Assembly (NCBI GenBank): GCA_041391505.1
Contig: JAWKNW010000006.1
Coordinates: 195,514-259,513 of the forward strand
Reading direction: 5' to 3'
Origin: Rhodothermales bacterium
GTDB lineage: Bacteria > Bacteroidota > Rhodothermia > Rhodothermales > JAHQVL01
DNA length: 64,000 nt
The notes beneath the pieces are model-generated. The model did no database searches, had not been told where the DNA came from, and saw only the letters and a list, made by a program, of their open reading frames with translations. Made by a program: the position numbers and the translations under genes. Positions 8,757 through 17,447 of the stretch are shown piece after piece (the first letter of the stretch is position 1; every line of letters starts with the position of its first letter).

Positions 8757-9645
8757 GCGATCGCAATCATTCAAACAGGCCGTTTATACCGCAGGCGAGG
8801 AAACGAAGATCGGTCCGTCATGGCCGGCCATCCTGCTGCTCGGCGCGTGTCTGCTCGCCCTGACCGGCTGCACGAGCGGTCGTTTCGACCTGATCACGGC
8901 GCGGGACCCCGTCCGCGCTCCGGAACGGTTCGATCATGGGGCGTTCGATACGATCCTCGGGGCCTATGTTCGGGATGGGCTTGTGGATTACGCCGGGCTC
9001 AAGGCGTCCGGTCAGCTGGATGCCTATCTGGAGGATCTGGCCGAAACCGATCCCGCCAACATGAACGAGCCCGATCAGCTCGCGTTCTGGCTCAACGCCT
9101 ATAACGCCCTCACGTTGAAGCTCATCGTCGAGAACTATCCGACAAAGAGCATCCTCCGCCTGGCCCCCCGGGGCGTCCGGGGCATCCCGTTCATCGTCCC
9201 GAAGGTCAACACCCCGTTCAAGGTGAGCGTGGGGCAGGTGGCGGGCGTCACCCGCACGCTGGACGAGATCGAACATACGATCATCCGGCCGACATTTGCC
9301 GAGCCCCGCGTCCATTTCGCGCTCGTCTGCGCCGCGATGAGCTGCCCTCCGTTGCGCGAGGAGGCCTACGCCGGCGAGCGGCTGGATGCGCAGCTTGACG
9401 ACCAGGGCCGGCGATTCCTGCACGATGAGGCCAAAAACCAGGTCCCGGTGTCGGATGACGCCGTCGCGCTGTCCAAGATTTTCAAATGGTTCGAGGCCGA
9501 TTTCGGCGGGAGCGAGGCCGCCGTTCAGCAATTCATCGCGCGCTATTTCGACGGCGACGTCGGGGCCCGGCTGGAGGCCGGCGGCTACCGGGTGGATTAC
9601 CTGGGTTACGACTGGACGCTGAACGATCAGTCGGCCGGCGAATAG
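8755..9645 (+). CDS. DUF547 lipoprotein
   Basis: 296 residues. After a 22-residue N-region the hydrophobic stretch ends in a lipobox (LALTGC), so the mature protein is a lipoprotein. The body is a DUF547 domain with conserved QLAFWLNAYNALTLKLI, a VHFALVCAAMSCPPLR motif (conserved Cys pair) and SKIFKWFEADFGG. DUF547 resembles cysteine-protease/transglutaminase folds in its Cys and His pattern, but its activity is unproven. No later in-frame ATG, GTG or TTG occurs before the lipobox, so this start is forced and the gene truly abuts the divergent glycosyltransferase. No gene follows for 147 bp. Confidence 0.88.
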   Translation: MRSQSFKQAVYTAGEETKIGPSWPAILLLGACLLALTGCTSGRFDLITARDPVRAPERFDHGAFDTILGAYVRDGLVDYAGLKASGQLDAYLEDLAETDPANMNEPDQLAFWLNAYNALTLKLIVENYPTKSILRLAPRGVRGIPFIVPKVNTPFKVSVGQVAGVTRTLDEIEHTIIRPTFAEPRVHFALVCAAMSCPPLREEAYAGERLDAQLDDQGRRFLHDEAKNQVPVSDDAVALSKIFKWFEADFGGSEAAVQQFIARYFDGDVGARLEAGGYRVDYLGYDWTLNDQSAGE

Positions 9646-9743
9646 CCTGCTGACACCGGGTTGTCACCCGCGGTTTTTATTCTGGCTGGCGGAAGGTATG
9701 TTTGAGGCGCAAAACGCGTCTGGTAGGTTTTCCGGGGGATGCC

Positions 9744-9792
9744 CGCATCGACGATCCGCCATCCCCGATCCCGCAGCCCGAATCCCCGATTC
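9744..9792. repeat. 7-bp tandem repeat, seven units, ending at a start codon
   Basis: Seven contiguous heptads CGCATCG, ACGATCC, GCCATCC, CCGATCC, CGCAGCC, CGAATCC and CCGATTC run directly up to the ATG at 9793 of the AddB-like gene. An upstream ATG (9739) would read through the array as a low-complexity Arg/Pro/Ser stretch, which argues that the repeat is untranslated and that 9793 is the true start. Confidence 0.6.
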
Positions 9793-11886
9793 ATGCAGCC
9801 CGCATTCACCGAATTCGACGCCCTGTTTCTCGACGGCCCGGCCGGCGCGGGGAAGACTACGGCGGCCGTGGCGCGGATCCGTGCGCTGCTGGATGCCGGC
9901 GTCGCGCCGGAGTCGGTCTTGCTCATCACGCCGCAACGCAGCTACACGCGGGCCTACGAGCCGGCCTTCACGCCGGCGGAGTGGTACCGGCTGGAGAAAG
10001 CGACCATCGGGGGGCTGGCGCGTCGGTACGTGGAGCTGTTCTGGCCGGAAGTGGCGCCGACGGACGGGTTTTCACTGGATCGGCCCCCGCATTTTCTGAC
10101 CTACGAGCAGGCGCAATACTTCATGGCGGCCGTCGTGCAGCCGCTGATCGAGCGGGGCGCCTTCGCCGGCACCCGCCTCACCCGTCCCCGGCTCTACAGC
10201 CAGCTGCTCGATAACCTCAACAAGGCGGCCGCGCACGGGCTGGATCTGGATCGTCTGCCGGCTTTTCTGGACGACGTGGCGATCGGCGAAAAGAGCGGCG
10301 GGGGGATGACGGGGGACATCATGGCCGCGCTCGAAGGATATCGGGCGCATTGCCGCGCCCACAGTCTGGTCGATTTTGCCTCGTATCTCACCCTGTTCGT
10401 CGGCATCGCCGGCGAGGACACGGCCATCCGCCGGCACCTGCTGGCCCGGTACCGGCACCTCGTCGTCGATAACCTCGAGGAGGATGTCCCGGTCGCGCAC
10501 GACCTGATCGCCGCGTGGCTGCCGTCGTTCGAATCGGCCTTGCTCGTGGCGGATACCGAGGGCTCGTACCGGCTGTTTATGGGCGCGAGCGCGCGCTCGG
10601 CCGGCCGCCTGGCTGCCCGGTGCGACCGGCACGAAACGCGGGAAATCATCCATACGGCTCCGCCGGCGCTCCAGGCCTTCGGCGAGGCGCTGCGCCGGGC
10701 TATCCGCCGGGATGCCGCCGCAAATCAGGAGGTCGCGCCCGCCGGCGACGCCGCGTCTTCGGTGACGGTGTACGTGGACCGCTTGCACCACGGGATGATC
10801 GACCGCGCGGCGGCGTGTGTCGGGCGGCTGACGGACGCCGGCGTGCCGCCGGGGGAGATCGCGGTGATCGCGCCGATGCTCGGCGACAACGTGCATTATG
10901 CGCTGACGCTCCAGCTTGAAAAAATGGGGATCGCCTCGTATGCTCACCGGCCTTCGCGCCTGCTGTACGACGAGCCGGTGACGCGCGTCATGCTCACCCT
11001 CGCGGCGTTTGCGCACCCGGCGTGGGAGGCAATTCCGCACCGGGAGGCGGCTACGCTGCTCTTTTATCGGGTGCTCGGGGGCTGCGATCTGGTGCGGGCG
11101 TCGTTGCTCGCCGGGGCGGTGGTCCCTACGGCGAGCGAGGGCGTGGCGCTGCTGCCCTTCGAGGCGGCCCCGGCGGGCGTGCGAGACCGCGTTTCGTACC
11201 AGATCGGCGAGGCCTACGAGGGGCTCCGGGCCTGGGTGGAGGCCTACGCCGCCGGCGAGCCGGCGCCCATCGATCATTTTTTCAGTCGCGCCTTCGGGGA
11301 GCTGCTCAGCCAGCCTGGCTACGGATTCCACCGGGGAGCCGCCGAGTGGCAGGTCGGCGCGGTCGAGGCCGGAAAGCTCGTCGGCGCACTGGTCGAATCC
11401 GCCGCGCGGTTTCGCGGGGCGGCGGCCGGCATGCCGCACGCCAGCGCCGGGAAGGCCTATCGCGACATGGTCCAGGAAGGCGTGATTTCCGCTTTTTACG
11501 CGTTCGAGTGGGACGAGCCGGCGGACGCCGTGCTCCTCGCCCCGGTGCATACGTTCCTGCTTCGGAATCGGCCGGTCCGGGCCCAGCTATGGCTCGATGT
11601 AGGCAGCACGGCCTGGCATCGCCGCATCAACCAGCCGCTGACGAATCCCTACATCCTGAACCGCGAATGGACGCCGGGATCGACGTGGGACGACCGGCAG
11701 GAGCATTCGTTCGAACTCGAACGCCTCACGCACGCCGCCCTCGGGCTGATCCGCCGCTGCACCGGCGAACTGCATCTCTTCGTGAGTTCGCTCAGCGCGA
11801 CGGGGCGGGATCAGAAAGGGCTGCTGCTCCAGGCGCTCAGCCGGGCGGCACGTCAGGTGCCGGTAGACATCCAGAGCGAGGCCTGA
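9793..11886 (+). CDS. AddB-like / UvrD-like recombination protein (first gene of a split AddAB operon)
   Basis: 697 residues from the ATG at 9793. An N-terminal Walker A (DGPAGAGKTT, residues 14-23) is followed by LLITPQRSYTRAY and a Walker B-like LVVDNLEED, then SALLVADTEGS. The layout resembles the N-terminal ATPase-like part of AddB/AdnA subunits, without the C-terminal nuclease domain. Four bases separate it from the helicase gene, and the Fe-S nuclease follows that, so the three probably form one helicase-nuclease that processes double-strand breaks for RecA loading. Whether it hydrolyses ATP is open: the Walker A is intact, but the later helicase motifs are hard to see. No Shine-Dalgarno sequence; a heptad array touches the start codon. 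Confidence 0.75.
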   Translation: MQPAFTEFDALFLDGPAGAGKTTAAVARIRALLDAGVAPESVLLITPQRSYTRAYEPAFTPAEWYRLEKATIGGLARRYVELFWPEVAPTDGFSLDRPPHFLTYEQAQYFMAAVVQPLIERGAFAGTRLTRPRLYSQLLDNLNKAAAHGLDLDRLPAFLDDVAIGEKSGGGMTGDIMAALEGYRAHCRAHSLVDFASYLTLFVGIAGEDTAIRRHLLARYRHLVVDNLEEDVPVAHDLIAAWLPSFESALLVADTEGSYRLFMGASARSAGRLAARCDRHETREIIHTAPPALQAFGEALRRAIRRDAAANQEVAPAGDAASSVTVYVDRLHHGMIDRAAACVGRLTDAGVPPGEIAVIAPMLGDNVHYALTLQLEKMGIASYAHRPSRLLYDEPVTRVMLTLAAFAHPAWEAIPHREAATLLFYRVLGGCDLVRASLLAGAVVPTASEGVALLPFEAAPAGVRDRVSYQIGEAYEGLRAWVEAYAAGEPAPIDHFFSRAFGELLSQPGYGFHRGAAEWQVGAVEAGKLVGALVESAARFRGAAAGMPHASAGKAYRDMVQEGVISAFYAFEWDEPADAVLLAPVHTFLLRNRPVRAQLWLDVGSTAWHRRINQPLTNPYILNREWTPGSTWDDRQEHSFELERLTHAALGLIRRCTGELHLFVSSLSATGRDQKGLLLQALSRAARQVPVDIQSEA

Positions 11887-11890
11887 GTCC

Positions 11891-14179
11891 ATGTTCAACC
11901 CCAGGCCGGCGCAACAGGCCATCCTCTCCTACACCCGGGGCACCATGGGGATTGCCGCGGTGCCCGGCAGCGGGAAGACGTGGACGCTTTCCCGCCTGGC
12001 CGCGTCCCTCATCCAGGAAGACCGGATCGAGGACGGCCAGGAGGTGCTGGTGGTCACGCTCGTCAATTCGGCCGTCGACAATTTCCGGAAACGCATCGCG
12101 AGCTTCCTGCAGGACGAGGGGATGATCCCGGGGATCGGGTACCACGTGTCGACCCTCCACAGCCTGGCCTACGACATCGTGCTCCAGGCGCCGACCACGC
12201 TGGGCCTGCCGGAGGATTTTTCGATCGTCGACGAACGCACGGTCGAGGCGATCCTGCGGGAGGCGTTTCATTCGACCTATCCCCGCTACATGAACACCCT
12301 CGCCGGCTACCTCGTCGCCGACATGCCGGGCAACAAACAGCGGGGCATCCTCGAGAAACAGCTGCCGGACGGCCTGGAGCAGGTGATGCGCAACGCAATA
12401 TCGCACCTGAAAAACCGTCGTGTCACGGCCGCATCGCTGCGCGCGGCACTGGGCGAAGAGCACCCGGCACTCGTCGGGCTCGCCGCCGAGGTCTACGAGC
12501 GCTACCAGCAGGGTCTCGCCGCCCGCAGCGGTGTCGACTTCGACGATCTGATCACCTTCGCGCTCGATGTGCTGGATCATCCATCGAGCGCCCCGCTCGT
12601 CGAACGGCTGCGGTGGCAGTGGCCCTATATCCTCGAGGACGAGGCGCAAGACAGCAGCAACCTGCAGGAGCAGATCCTCCGCCGGCTCGTCGGCCGCGAC
12701 GGCAACTGGGTGCGCGTCGGCGATCCCAACCAGGCGATCTACGAGACGTTCACGACGGCGAACCCGAAATACCTGCGCGATTTTCTGGAGGAGGCGGATG
12801 CCCGCAGGGCGCTGCCCAACTCGGGACGCTCGGGCCGGCCCATTCTGCGGCTGGCCAATGCGCTCATCCAGTGGACGATGGAGGAGGCGCCGGTCGTCGA
12901 TGTGCGCGACGCGCTCGGCACGCCCCTCATCGAGCCCACGCCGGAAGGGGATCCGCAGCCGAATCCGCCGGACGACGCCTGCCGGATCACGTTTCATTAC
13001 GACGGAGCGTCGGCCGAGCAGGAGCTGGATCTCATCCTGCGCTCGCTCAAGAAGTGGCTCCCCGAGCACCCGGACGAAACCGTGGTCGTGCTCGCCCCCA
13101 CGCACCGCCAGGCGGCGGAAGTCATTCATGCCCTCGTCGTAGCCGGCCTGCCGTTTACCGATGCGCTGCTTCGACTTACGACCTCCACCCGGGAGGCCGC
13201 CGGCGCGCTGTGCCGCATCCTGCAGCACCTGGCGCATCCGGCCTCGGCGAAGATGCTCCCCATCGTGTACCGGGTCTGGTTCAGCCGGGTGCGTCGGGAT
13301 GAGGAGAGCGACGAAACGGCGAACCGGCTCAAGGAGCATGAAGCCCTGATCTCCGAATGCGCCGATGTGGAAGCGTTCCTGTGGCCCCGCCCGGGGGCGG
13401 ACTGGCTCGCGGCGCAGGCCGCCGGCTTCGGCGCCGACGCCGTCGCGTATTTCGAGGCCTTTCGCGAGCAGCTGCGCGCCTGGCATCGGCTGGCCCTGCT
13501 GCCGATCGGCGAACTGCTCACAGGCCTCGCGCAGGATCTGTTCGTCGAACCCGAAAAGCTGGCCATGACGCAGCTGTTTGGAGACGAGCTGACCCGGCGA
13601 GCGCAGCCTTATCTGTATAGAAAAGATGACCTTCCGGTCAGTCTAGTAAAAGCCAATCAAAACATGCTGAAAAAGCAACTGGATACGCTCGACGCGTTTC
13701 AGTACGCATTGCAGGAGATTGCGAAGGATCAGCGCCGGCTCCGGGCCATCGAGGCGGACAAGACCGGTTTCGACCCCGAGGCGTTCAGGGGCCAGGTGGC
13801 CGTGGCCACCATGCATGGTGCGAAAGGCCTGGAGTGGGACCGCGTGTATCTGATGTCCGTCAACGACTTCCACTTCCCCGCCGGACTCGACACCGACTCG
13901 TTCCAGTCCGAAAAATGGTTCGTACGCGAGCACCTCAACCTGGAGGCCGAGACGCTCGCGCAGCTGGACGCCGCCCTGGACGGGTCGTCCTATCGGGAAG
14001 GCGACGCGACGCGGCGCTCGCGCCTCGAGTATGCCCGCGAGCGGCTTCGGCTGCTATATGTCGGCATCACGCGGGCGCGGAAGGAGTTGATCGTGACGTC
14101 CAACAACGGGAAGGGGAAAAACAAGCCGGCCGTCGTATTCGAGGCCCTCAAAGCATGGGTAGCCGCGCATGGAGCATGA
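11891..14179 (+). CDS. UvrD/Rep-type superfamily 1 ATP-dependent helicase
   Basis: 762 residues with a full set of SF1A motifs: Q-motif NPRPAQQAIL, Walker A AVPGSGKT (residues 23-30), Walker B LEDEAQDSS, motif III VRVGDPNQAIY, motif V TMHGAKGLEWDRVYL and motif VI LLYVGITRARKEL. It is AddA-like in helicase organisation but has no nuclease domain at its C-terminus; that domain is supplied by the next gene, which overlaps it by 11 bp. Expected role: the 3'-5' motor of a double-strand-break resection complex. It starts four bases after the AddB-like gene, and overlap with its neighbour points to translational coupling. Confidence 0.92.
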   Translation: MFNPRPAQQAILSYTRGTMGIAAVPGSGKTWTLSRLAASLIQEDRIEDGQEVLVVTLVNSAVDNFRKRIASFLQDEGMIPGIGYHVSTLHSLAYDIVLQAPTTLGLPEDFSIVDERTVEAILREAFHSTYPRYMNTLAGYLVADMPGNKQRGILEKQLPDGLEQVMRNAISHLKNRRVTAASLRAALGEEHPALVGLAAEVYERYQQGLAARSGVDFDDLITFALDVLDHPSSAPLVERLRWQWPYILEDEAQDSSNLQEQILRRLVGRDGNWVRVGDPNQAIYETFTTANPKYLRDFLEEADARRALPNSGRSGRPILRLANALIQWTMEEAPVVDVRDALGTPLIEPTPEGDPQPNPPDDACRITFHYDGASAEQELDLILRSLKKWLPEHPDETVVVLAPTHRQAAEVIHALVVAGLPFTDALLRLTTSTREAAGALCRILQHLAHPASAKMLPIVYRVWFSRVRRDEESDETANRLKEHEALISECADVEAFLWPRPGADWLAAQAAGFGADAVAYFEAFREQLRAWHRLALLPIGELLTGLAQDLFVEPEKLAMTQLFGDELTRRAQPYLYRKDDLPVSLVKANQNMLKKQLDTLDAFQYALQEIAKDQRRLRAIEADKTGFDPEAFRGQVAVATMHGAKGLEWDRVYLMSVNDFHFPAGLDTDSFQSEKWFVREHLNLEAETLAQLDAALDGSSYREGDATRRSRLEYARERLRLLYVGITRARKELIVTSNNGKGKNKPAVVFEALKAWVAAHGA

Positions 14180-15008
14180 ACGTCCGCTGATTTTCAGCGC
14201 CCACAACCTGCAGACGTTCGTCGACTGCGAGCGCCGGTTCGAGCTGCAGTACCTCGATCGGATGACGTGGCCCGCCATCCCCGCGCATCCGCCGCTGGCT
14301 TATGAACAGCTGATGGCCGACGGCCGTCGGTTTCATCGGATGGTCGAGCAGGACCTGCTGGGCGCCGCCGTCCTGGAGCCCACCGCCGCTGACACCCCGG
14401 AGGTGGCCGACTGGTGGGAGAACTACGGGATGTACGATCCCGCCGGCGAGGTCGAGGGCGAGCGCTTCATCGAGCGCATGCTGGTCGGCACCATCGGATC
14501 GGGTGGCCCGACGCTCGTGGCCCAGTACGACCTGATCGTGTGGAATGGCGAAGCCGCCGTCATCTTCGACTGGAAGACCTCGCGCCAGCCGCCTCAGCGT
14601 GCGCGCCTGCTCGAGCGGATGCAGACGCGCGTGTACCGCTATCTGCTCGCGTCGAGTGGCGCGGCGCTCACCGGCGGGACGCCGATCCCTCCCGAGGCTG
14701 TGCAGATGGTGTACTGGTTCGCCCGTTATCCCGAGGAGCCCGTCGTCGTCGGTTACGACAGCGATACGTTTCGTCAGGATGAGCGGTATCTGACGGAGCT
14801 GGTCGACCGCATCGCGGCCGGCCGGCAGGAAGGGCGCTTCCCGTTGACGGAAGACGAACGCCTGTGTCAGTACTGCACCTACCGGTCGTTTTGCGGCCGC
14901 GGTGCGGCAGCCGGACCCCTGCTCGGCGACGAAGCGGACGATGCGGTGGACCTCGCCCTGGATGCGCTCGGCGACCTGGATGAGATCGAGGCGATCGCCT
15001 TCAAATAA
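14169..15008 (+). CDS. Stand-alone PD-(D/E)XK nuclease with a predicted [4Fe-4S] cluster (AddB/Cas4-like)
   Basis: 279 residues. The RecB-type nuclease core shows the acidic QYDLIVW strand and then IFDWKTSRQ (the D and K of the motif), followed by a QTRVYRYLL helix. One Cys near the N-terminus (FVDCERRFE) and three near the C-terminus in a C-x2-C-x5-C pattern (CQYCTYRSFC) match the four-cysteine iron-sulfur cluster of AddB and Cas4 nucleases. With the preceding helicase (overlap 11 bp) it supplies the nuclease that a normal AddB or AddA carries fused. Cas4 proper is unlikely because no CRISPR genes or arrays lie nearby. Confidence 0.88.
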   Translation: MEHERPLIFSAHNLQTFVDCERRFELQYLDRMTWPAIPAHPPLAYEQLMADGRRFHRMVEQDLLGAAVLEPTAADTPEVADWWENYGMYDPAGEVEGERFIERMLVGTIGSGGPTLVAQYDLIVWNGEAAVIFDWKTSRQPPQRARLLERMQTRVYRYLLASSGAALTGGTPIPPEAVQMVYWFARYPEEPVVVGYDSDTFRQDERYLTELVDRIAAGRQEGRFPLTEDERLCQYCTYRSFCGRGAAAGPLLGDEADDAVDLALDALGDLDEIEAIAFK

Positions 15009-15034
15009 GCAACTTCCCCACGAATCGACGAGCC

Positions 15035-17329
15035 ATGCGCACCTGGCGTCTGCTTCCGCAACATACCCCCATTCCGCCGGCGCTGCTGGACGCCGCGGGC
15101 GGAAGGGCGCGGCTGGCGCGCATCCTGATGCAACGCGGACTGGTGGATCCGGACAGGGTGCGCGCGTTTCTCGATCCGGGCGCCTACACGCCGGCTCCAC
15201 CCGAGGCGATGCCCGGACTCGTCGCCGGCGTGGCACGGATCGAGGCCGCGATTCGCACGGGACAGCGCATCCTTGTCTGGGGCGATTTCGATGTGGACGG
15301 GCAGACGTCGACCGCCCTGTTTGTGTCCGCGCTGGAGGGGCTCGGGGCCCGCGTCGATTACCACATCCCCATACGCGCCCGCGAGTCGCACGGGGTGCGC
15401 CCCGACGTGCTGCAGACCTATCTGGACGACGGCATCGACCTGCTGGTGACGTGCGATACCGGCATCGCGGCGGCCGACGCCGTGGAGTTGGCGAATGCGG
15501 CCGGCGTGGATGTGGTGGTGACCGATCACCACGATCTGCCCGAAACATTGCCCGAGGCGATCGCGCTGGTCAACCCTAAGTTTCTGCCCCCCGAACATCC
15601 GCTGTCGACCCTGCCCGGGGTGGGCGTCGTGTACAAGGTGGTCGAGTCGCTGTATGCCCGGGCTGGCCGCGTGGGCGAGGTGGAGGCGTTTCTCGACCTC
15701 GTGGCGCTTGGTATCGTCGCCGACCTGGCGACCCTGACGGGCGATGCGCGTTACCTGCTGCAGCGAGGGCTGGAGGTGCTTCGGCGGACCGAACGTGTCG
15801 GGCTTCGCGCCATCATGGAGCGCGCCGGCATCCAGCCGGCGGTGCTGAACGAAGAAGATATCGGATTCGGGATCGGCCCGCGTCTCAACGCCGTGGGCCG
15901 TCTGGCGGATGCCAACGTGGCGGTCCCGCTGCTCACCACACGGGATGCCGGCCTCGCCAACGAGATTGCCGAAGAGCTCGACCGGCTGAACGAGCAACGC
16001 CGGCTGCTCACCGATCAGGTCTATGGCGCCGCGTGCGAACAGATCGAAAAAGACGCCACGCTCGCGCAGTTCGCCGCCCTCGTACTGGCTCATCCGTGGT
16101 GGCACCAGGGGGTGATCGGGATCGTGGCCAGCCGCCTGGTTGAAGACTACGGTAAGCCGGTCATCCTGCTCGCGAGCCCGGAGGGCGAGCCGGCCCGCGG
16201 CTCGGCGCGATCCGTCGACGGCTACAACGTGACCGAGGCCATCGCCACGCAGGCGCACCTCTTGCACGGATTCGGCGGCCACCCGATGGCGGCCGGCCTC
16301 GCGATCGATGCCGATCAGATCGACCGGTTTCGCGTCGGCGTGTCGACGGCGTTGTCCAGACAGCGCGACGGCGCGCCCCCGGATCCCGTGTTGGAGATCG
16401 CGCTCAAGGTCGATTTCAACGAACTCACGCCCGACTTTGCGGATGAGATCAACGCCGCCGCGCCGTTCGGACCGGGCAATCCGCCGGTCCACATCCTCTG
16501 TACGGGGCTGGACCCGGTTGGCGTTCGCGAGATCGGCAAGACGAAGCGGCATCGGAAGGTTACGCTCCGGGACCGGCGGGGCGCGGAAGGCGAGGTGCTC
16601 TGGTGGAACAGCACGACGGAGCCGGCGCCGACTGAGGCGATCGACCTGGTGCTGCGCGCCCGCGTCGGTTATTTTCGAGGAGAGCCGTCGCTGTCGTTGA
16701 CGTGGCAAGAATACCGCGAGGCCGGCGGCGACGCGCATCGGCCGGCGGTGGAACGCATCGATATCGTCGATCACAGACAGCAAGCCGATCCCGCGGCCGC
16801 CTTGCAGGGGGTGCTGGACCGACATCCGGATGCGCTGGTCTGGGGCGAGGTCGGGCCGGCTTGCGACGCGATGAAAGGGCGCCATGAGGCGGAGCCGGCG
16901 GAGGTGCTGGTGATCTGGACCTGTCCGCCGCACCAGCGGGTCGTGGACGATCTGCTGGCCCGCGTGCAGCCGCGGACCGTCTATGCCTTTGCAGCGGATC
17001 CGGGGCTGGATACCGTGGCGGCTTTCCGCCGGCGGCTCGCCGGCGTCGTCAAATACGCACTGACCGAGCTGGGCGGGCGCACGGACATCGAGCGCCTGGC
17101 CGCCGCGATGGCGTCGACCGAACTGGCGGTGCGGGTGGGGTTGGAAACGCTGGGTGAACTCGGCGTTCAGGTCCGGTTCGCCGATCGGGACGTGTTGCTG
17201 GAGGCCGGCCGGCGGACGGCTCCGGCGGGGCTGGAGACGCTCTCCATGCTGCTCGAAGAGAGCGCGGCCTACCGCCGGCTTTTCGGGCGCGTGGCATCGC
17301 TCGATCCCTTGCTCGACCGGAGCGCCTGA
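15035..17329 (+). CDS. recJ: Single-stranded-DNA-specific exonuclease RecJ
   Basis: 764 residues. DHH-family motifs: motif I WGDFDVDGQTST, motif II LLVTCDTGIAA, motif III VVVTDHHDLPE and the DHHA1 motif FGGHPMAAG. An OB-fold-like region follows (about residues 440-560). The last 200 residues extend beyond the length of E. coli RecJ (577) and may be an extra C-terminal domain, as in some longer RecJ proteins. RecJ degrades ssDNA 5'-3' in RecF-pathway recombination and repair. It starts 26 bp after the nuclease gene and is probably the last gene of the repair operon. Confidence 0.93.
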   Translation: MRTWRLLPQHTPIPPALLDAAGGRARLARILMQRGLVDPDRVRAFLDPGAYTPAPPEAMPGLVAGVARIEAAIRTGQRILVWGDFDVDGQTSTALFVSALEGLGARVDYHIPIRARESHGVRPDVLQTYLDDGIDLLVTCDTGIAAADAVELANAAGVDVVVTDHHDLPETLPEAIALVNPKFLPPEHPLSTLPGVGVVYKVVESLYARAGRVGEVEAFLDLVALGIVADLATLTGDARYLLQRGLEVLRRTERVGLRAIMERAGIQPAVLNEEDIGFGIGPRLNAVGRLADANVAVPLLTTRDAGLANEIAEELDRLNEQRRLLTDQVYGAACEQIEKDATLAQFAALVLAHPWWHQGVIGIVASRLVEDYGKPVILLASPEGEPARGSARSVDGYNVTEAIATQAHLLHGFGGHPMAAGLAIDADQIDRFRVGVSTALSRQRDGAPPDPVLEIALKVDFNELTPDFADEINAAAPFGPGNPPVHILCTGLDPVGVREIGKTKRHRKVTLRDRRGAEGEVLWWNSTTEPAPTEAIDLVLRARVGYFRGEPSLSLTWQEYREAGGDAHRPAVERIDIVDHRQQADPAAALQGVLDRHPDALVWGEVGPACDAMKGRHEAEPAEVLVIWTCPPHQRVVDDLLARVQPRTVYAFAADPGLDTVAAFRRRLAGVVKYALTELGGRTDIERLAAAMASTELAVRVGLETLGELGVQVRFADRDVLLEAGRRTAPAGLETLSMLLEESAAYRRLFGRVASLDPLLDRSA

Positions 17330-17366
17330 GCGGCGCGCCGACGGCCTCAAAAAAATTTACGATCGG

Positions 17367-17410
17367 ATCACACATACATCTTGCAAACACATGTGTGATA
17401 TATGTATAAT
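17367..17410 (+). promoter_or_regulatory. Promoter with overlapping operator-like palindromes upstream of the umuD-like gene
   Basis: A sigma70-like promoter is visible: -35 TTGCAA at 17381-17386, an 18-bp spacer and -10 TATAAT at 17405-17410. Between the boxes lies a perfect 10-bp palindrome ACACATGTGT (17388-17397). A larger inverted repeat, ATCACACAT at 17367-17375 and ATGTGTGAT at 17391-17399, also overlaps the -35 box. A repressor bound here would block RNA polymerase. Because the gene is UmuD-like, LexA is the natural candidate, but no LexA consensus for this group is assumed. Confidence 0.6.
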
Positions 17411-17447
17411 GGTGACAGCTCCCCGATAGCTCGTCCCATTAACCTAT

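Noticed and set aside
14879..17350. An 823-codon minus-strand frame opposite recJ
   Set aside because: RecJ motifs on the plus strand are unmistakable; the antisense frame is rich in Arg, His and Gln and has no motifs.
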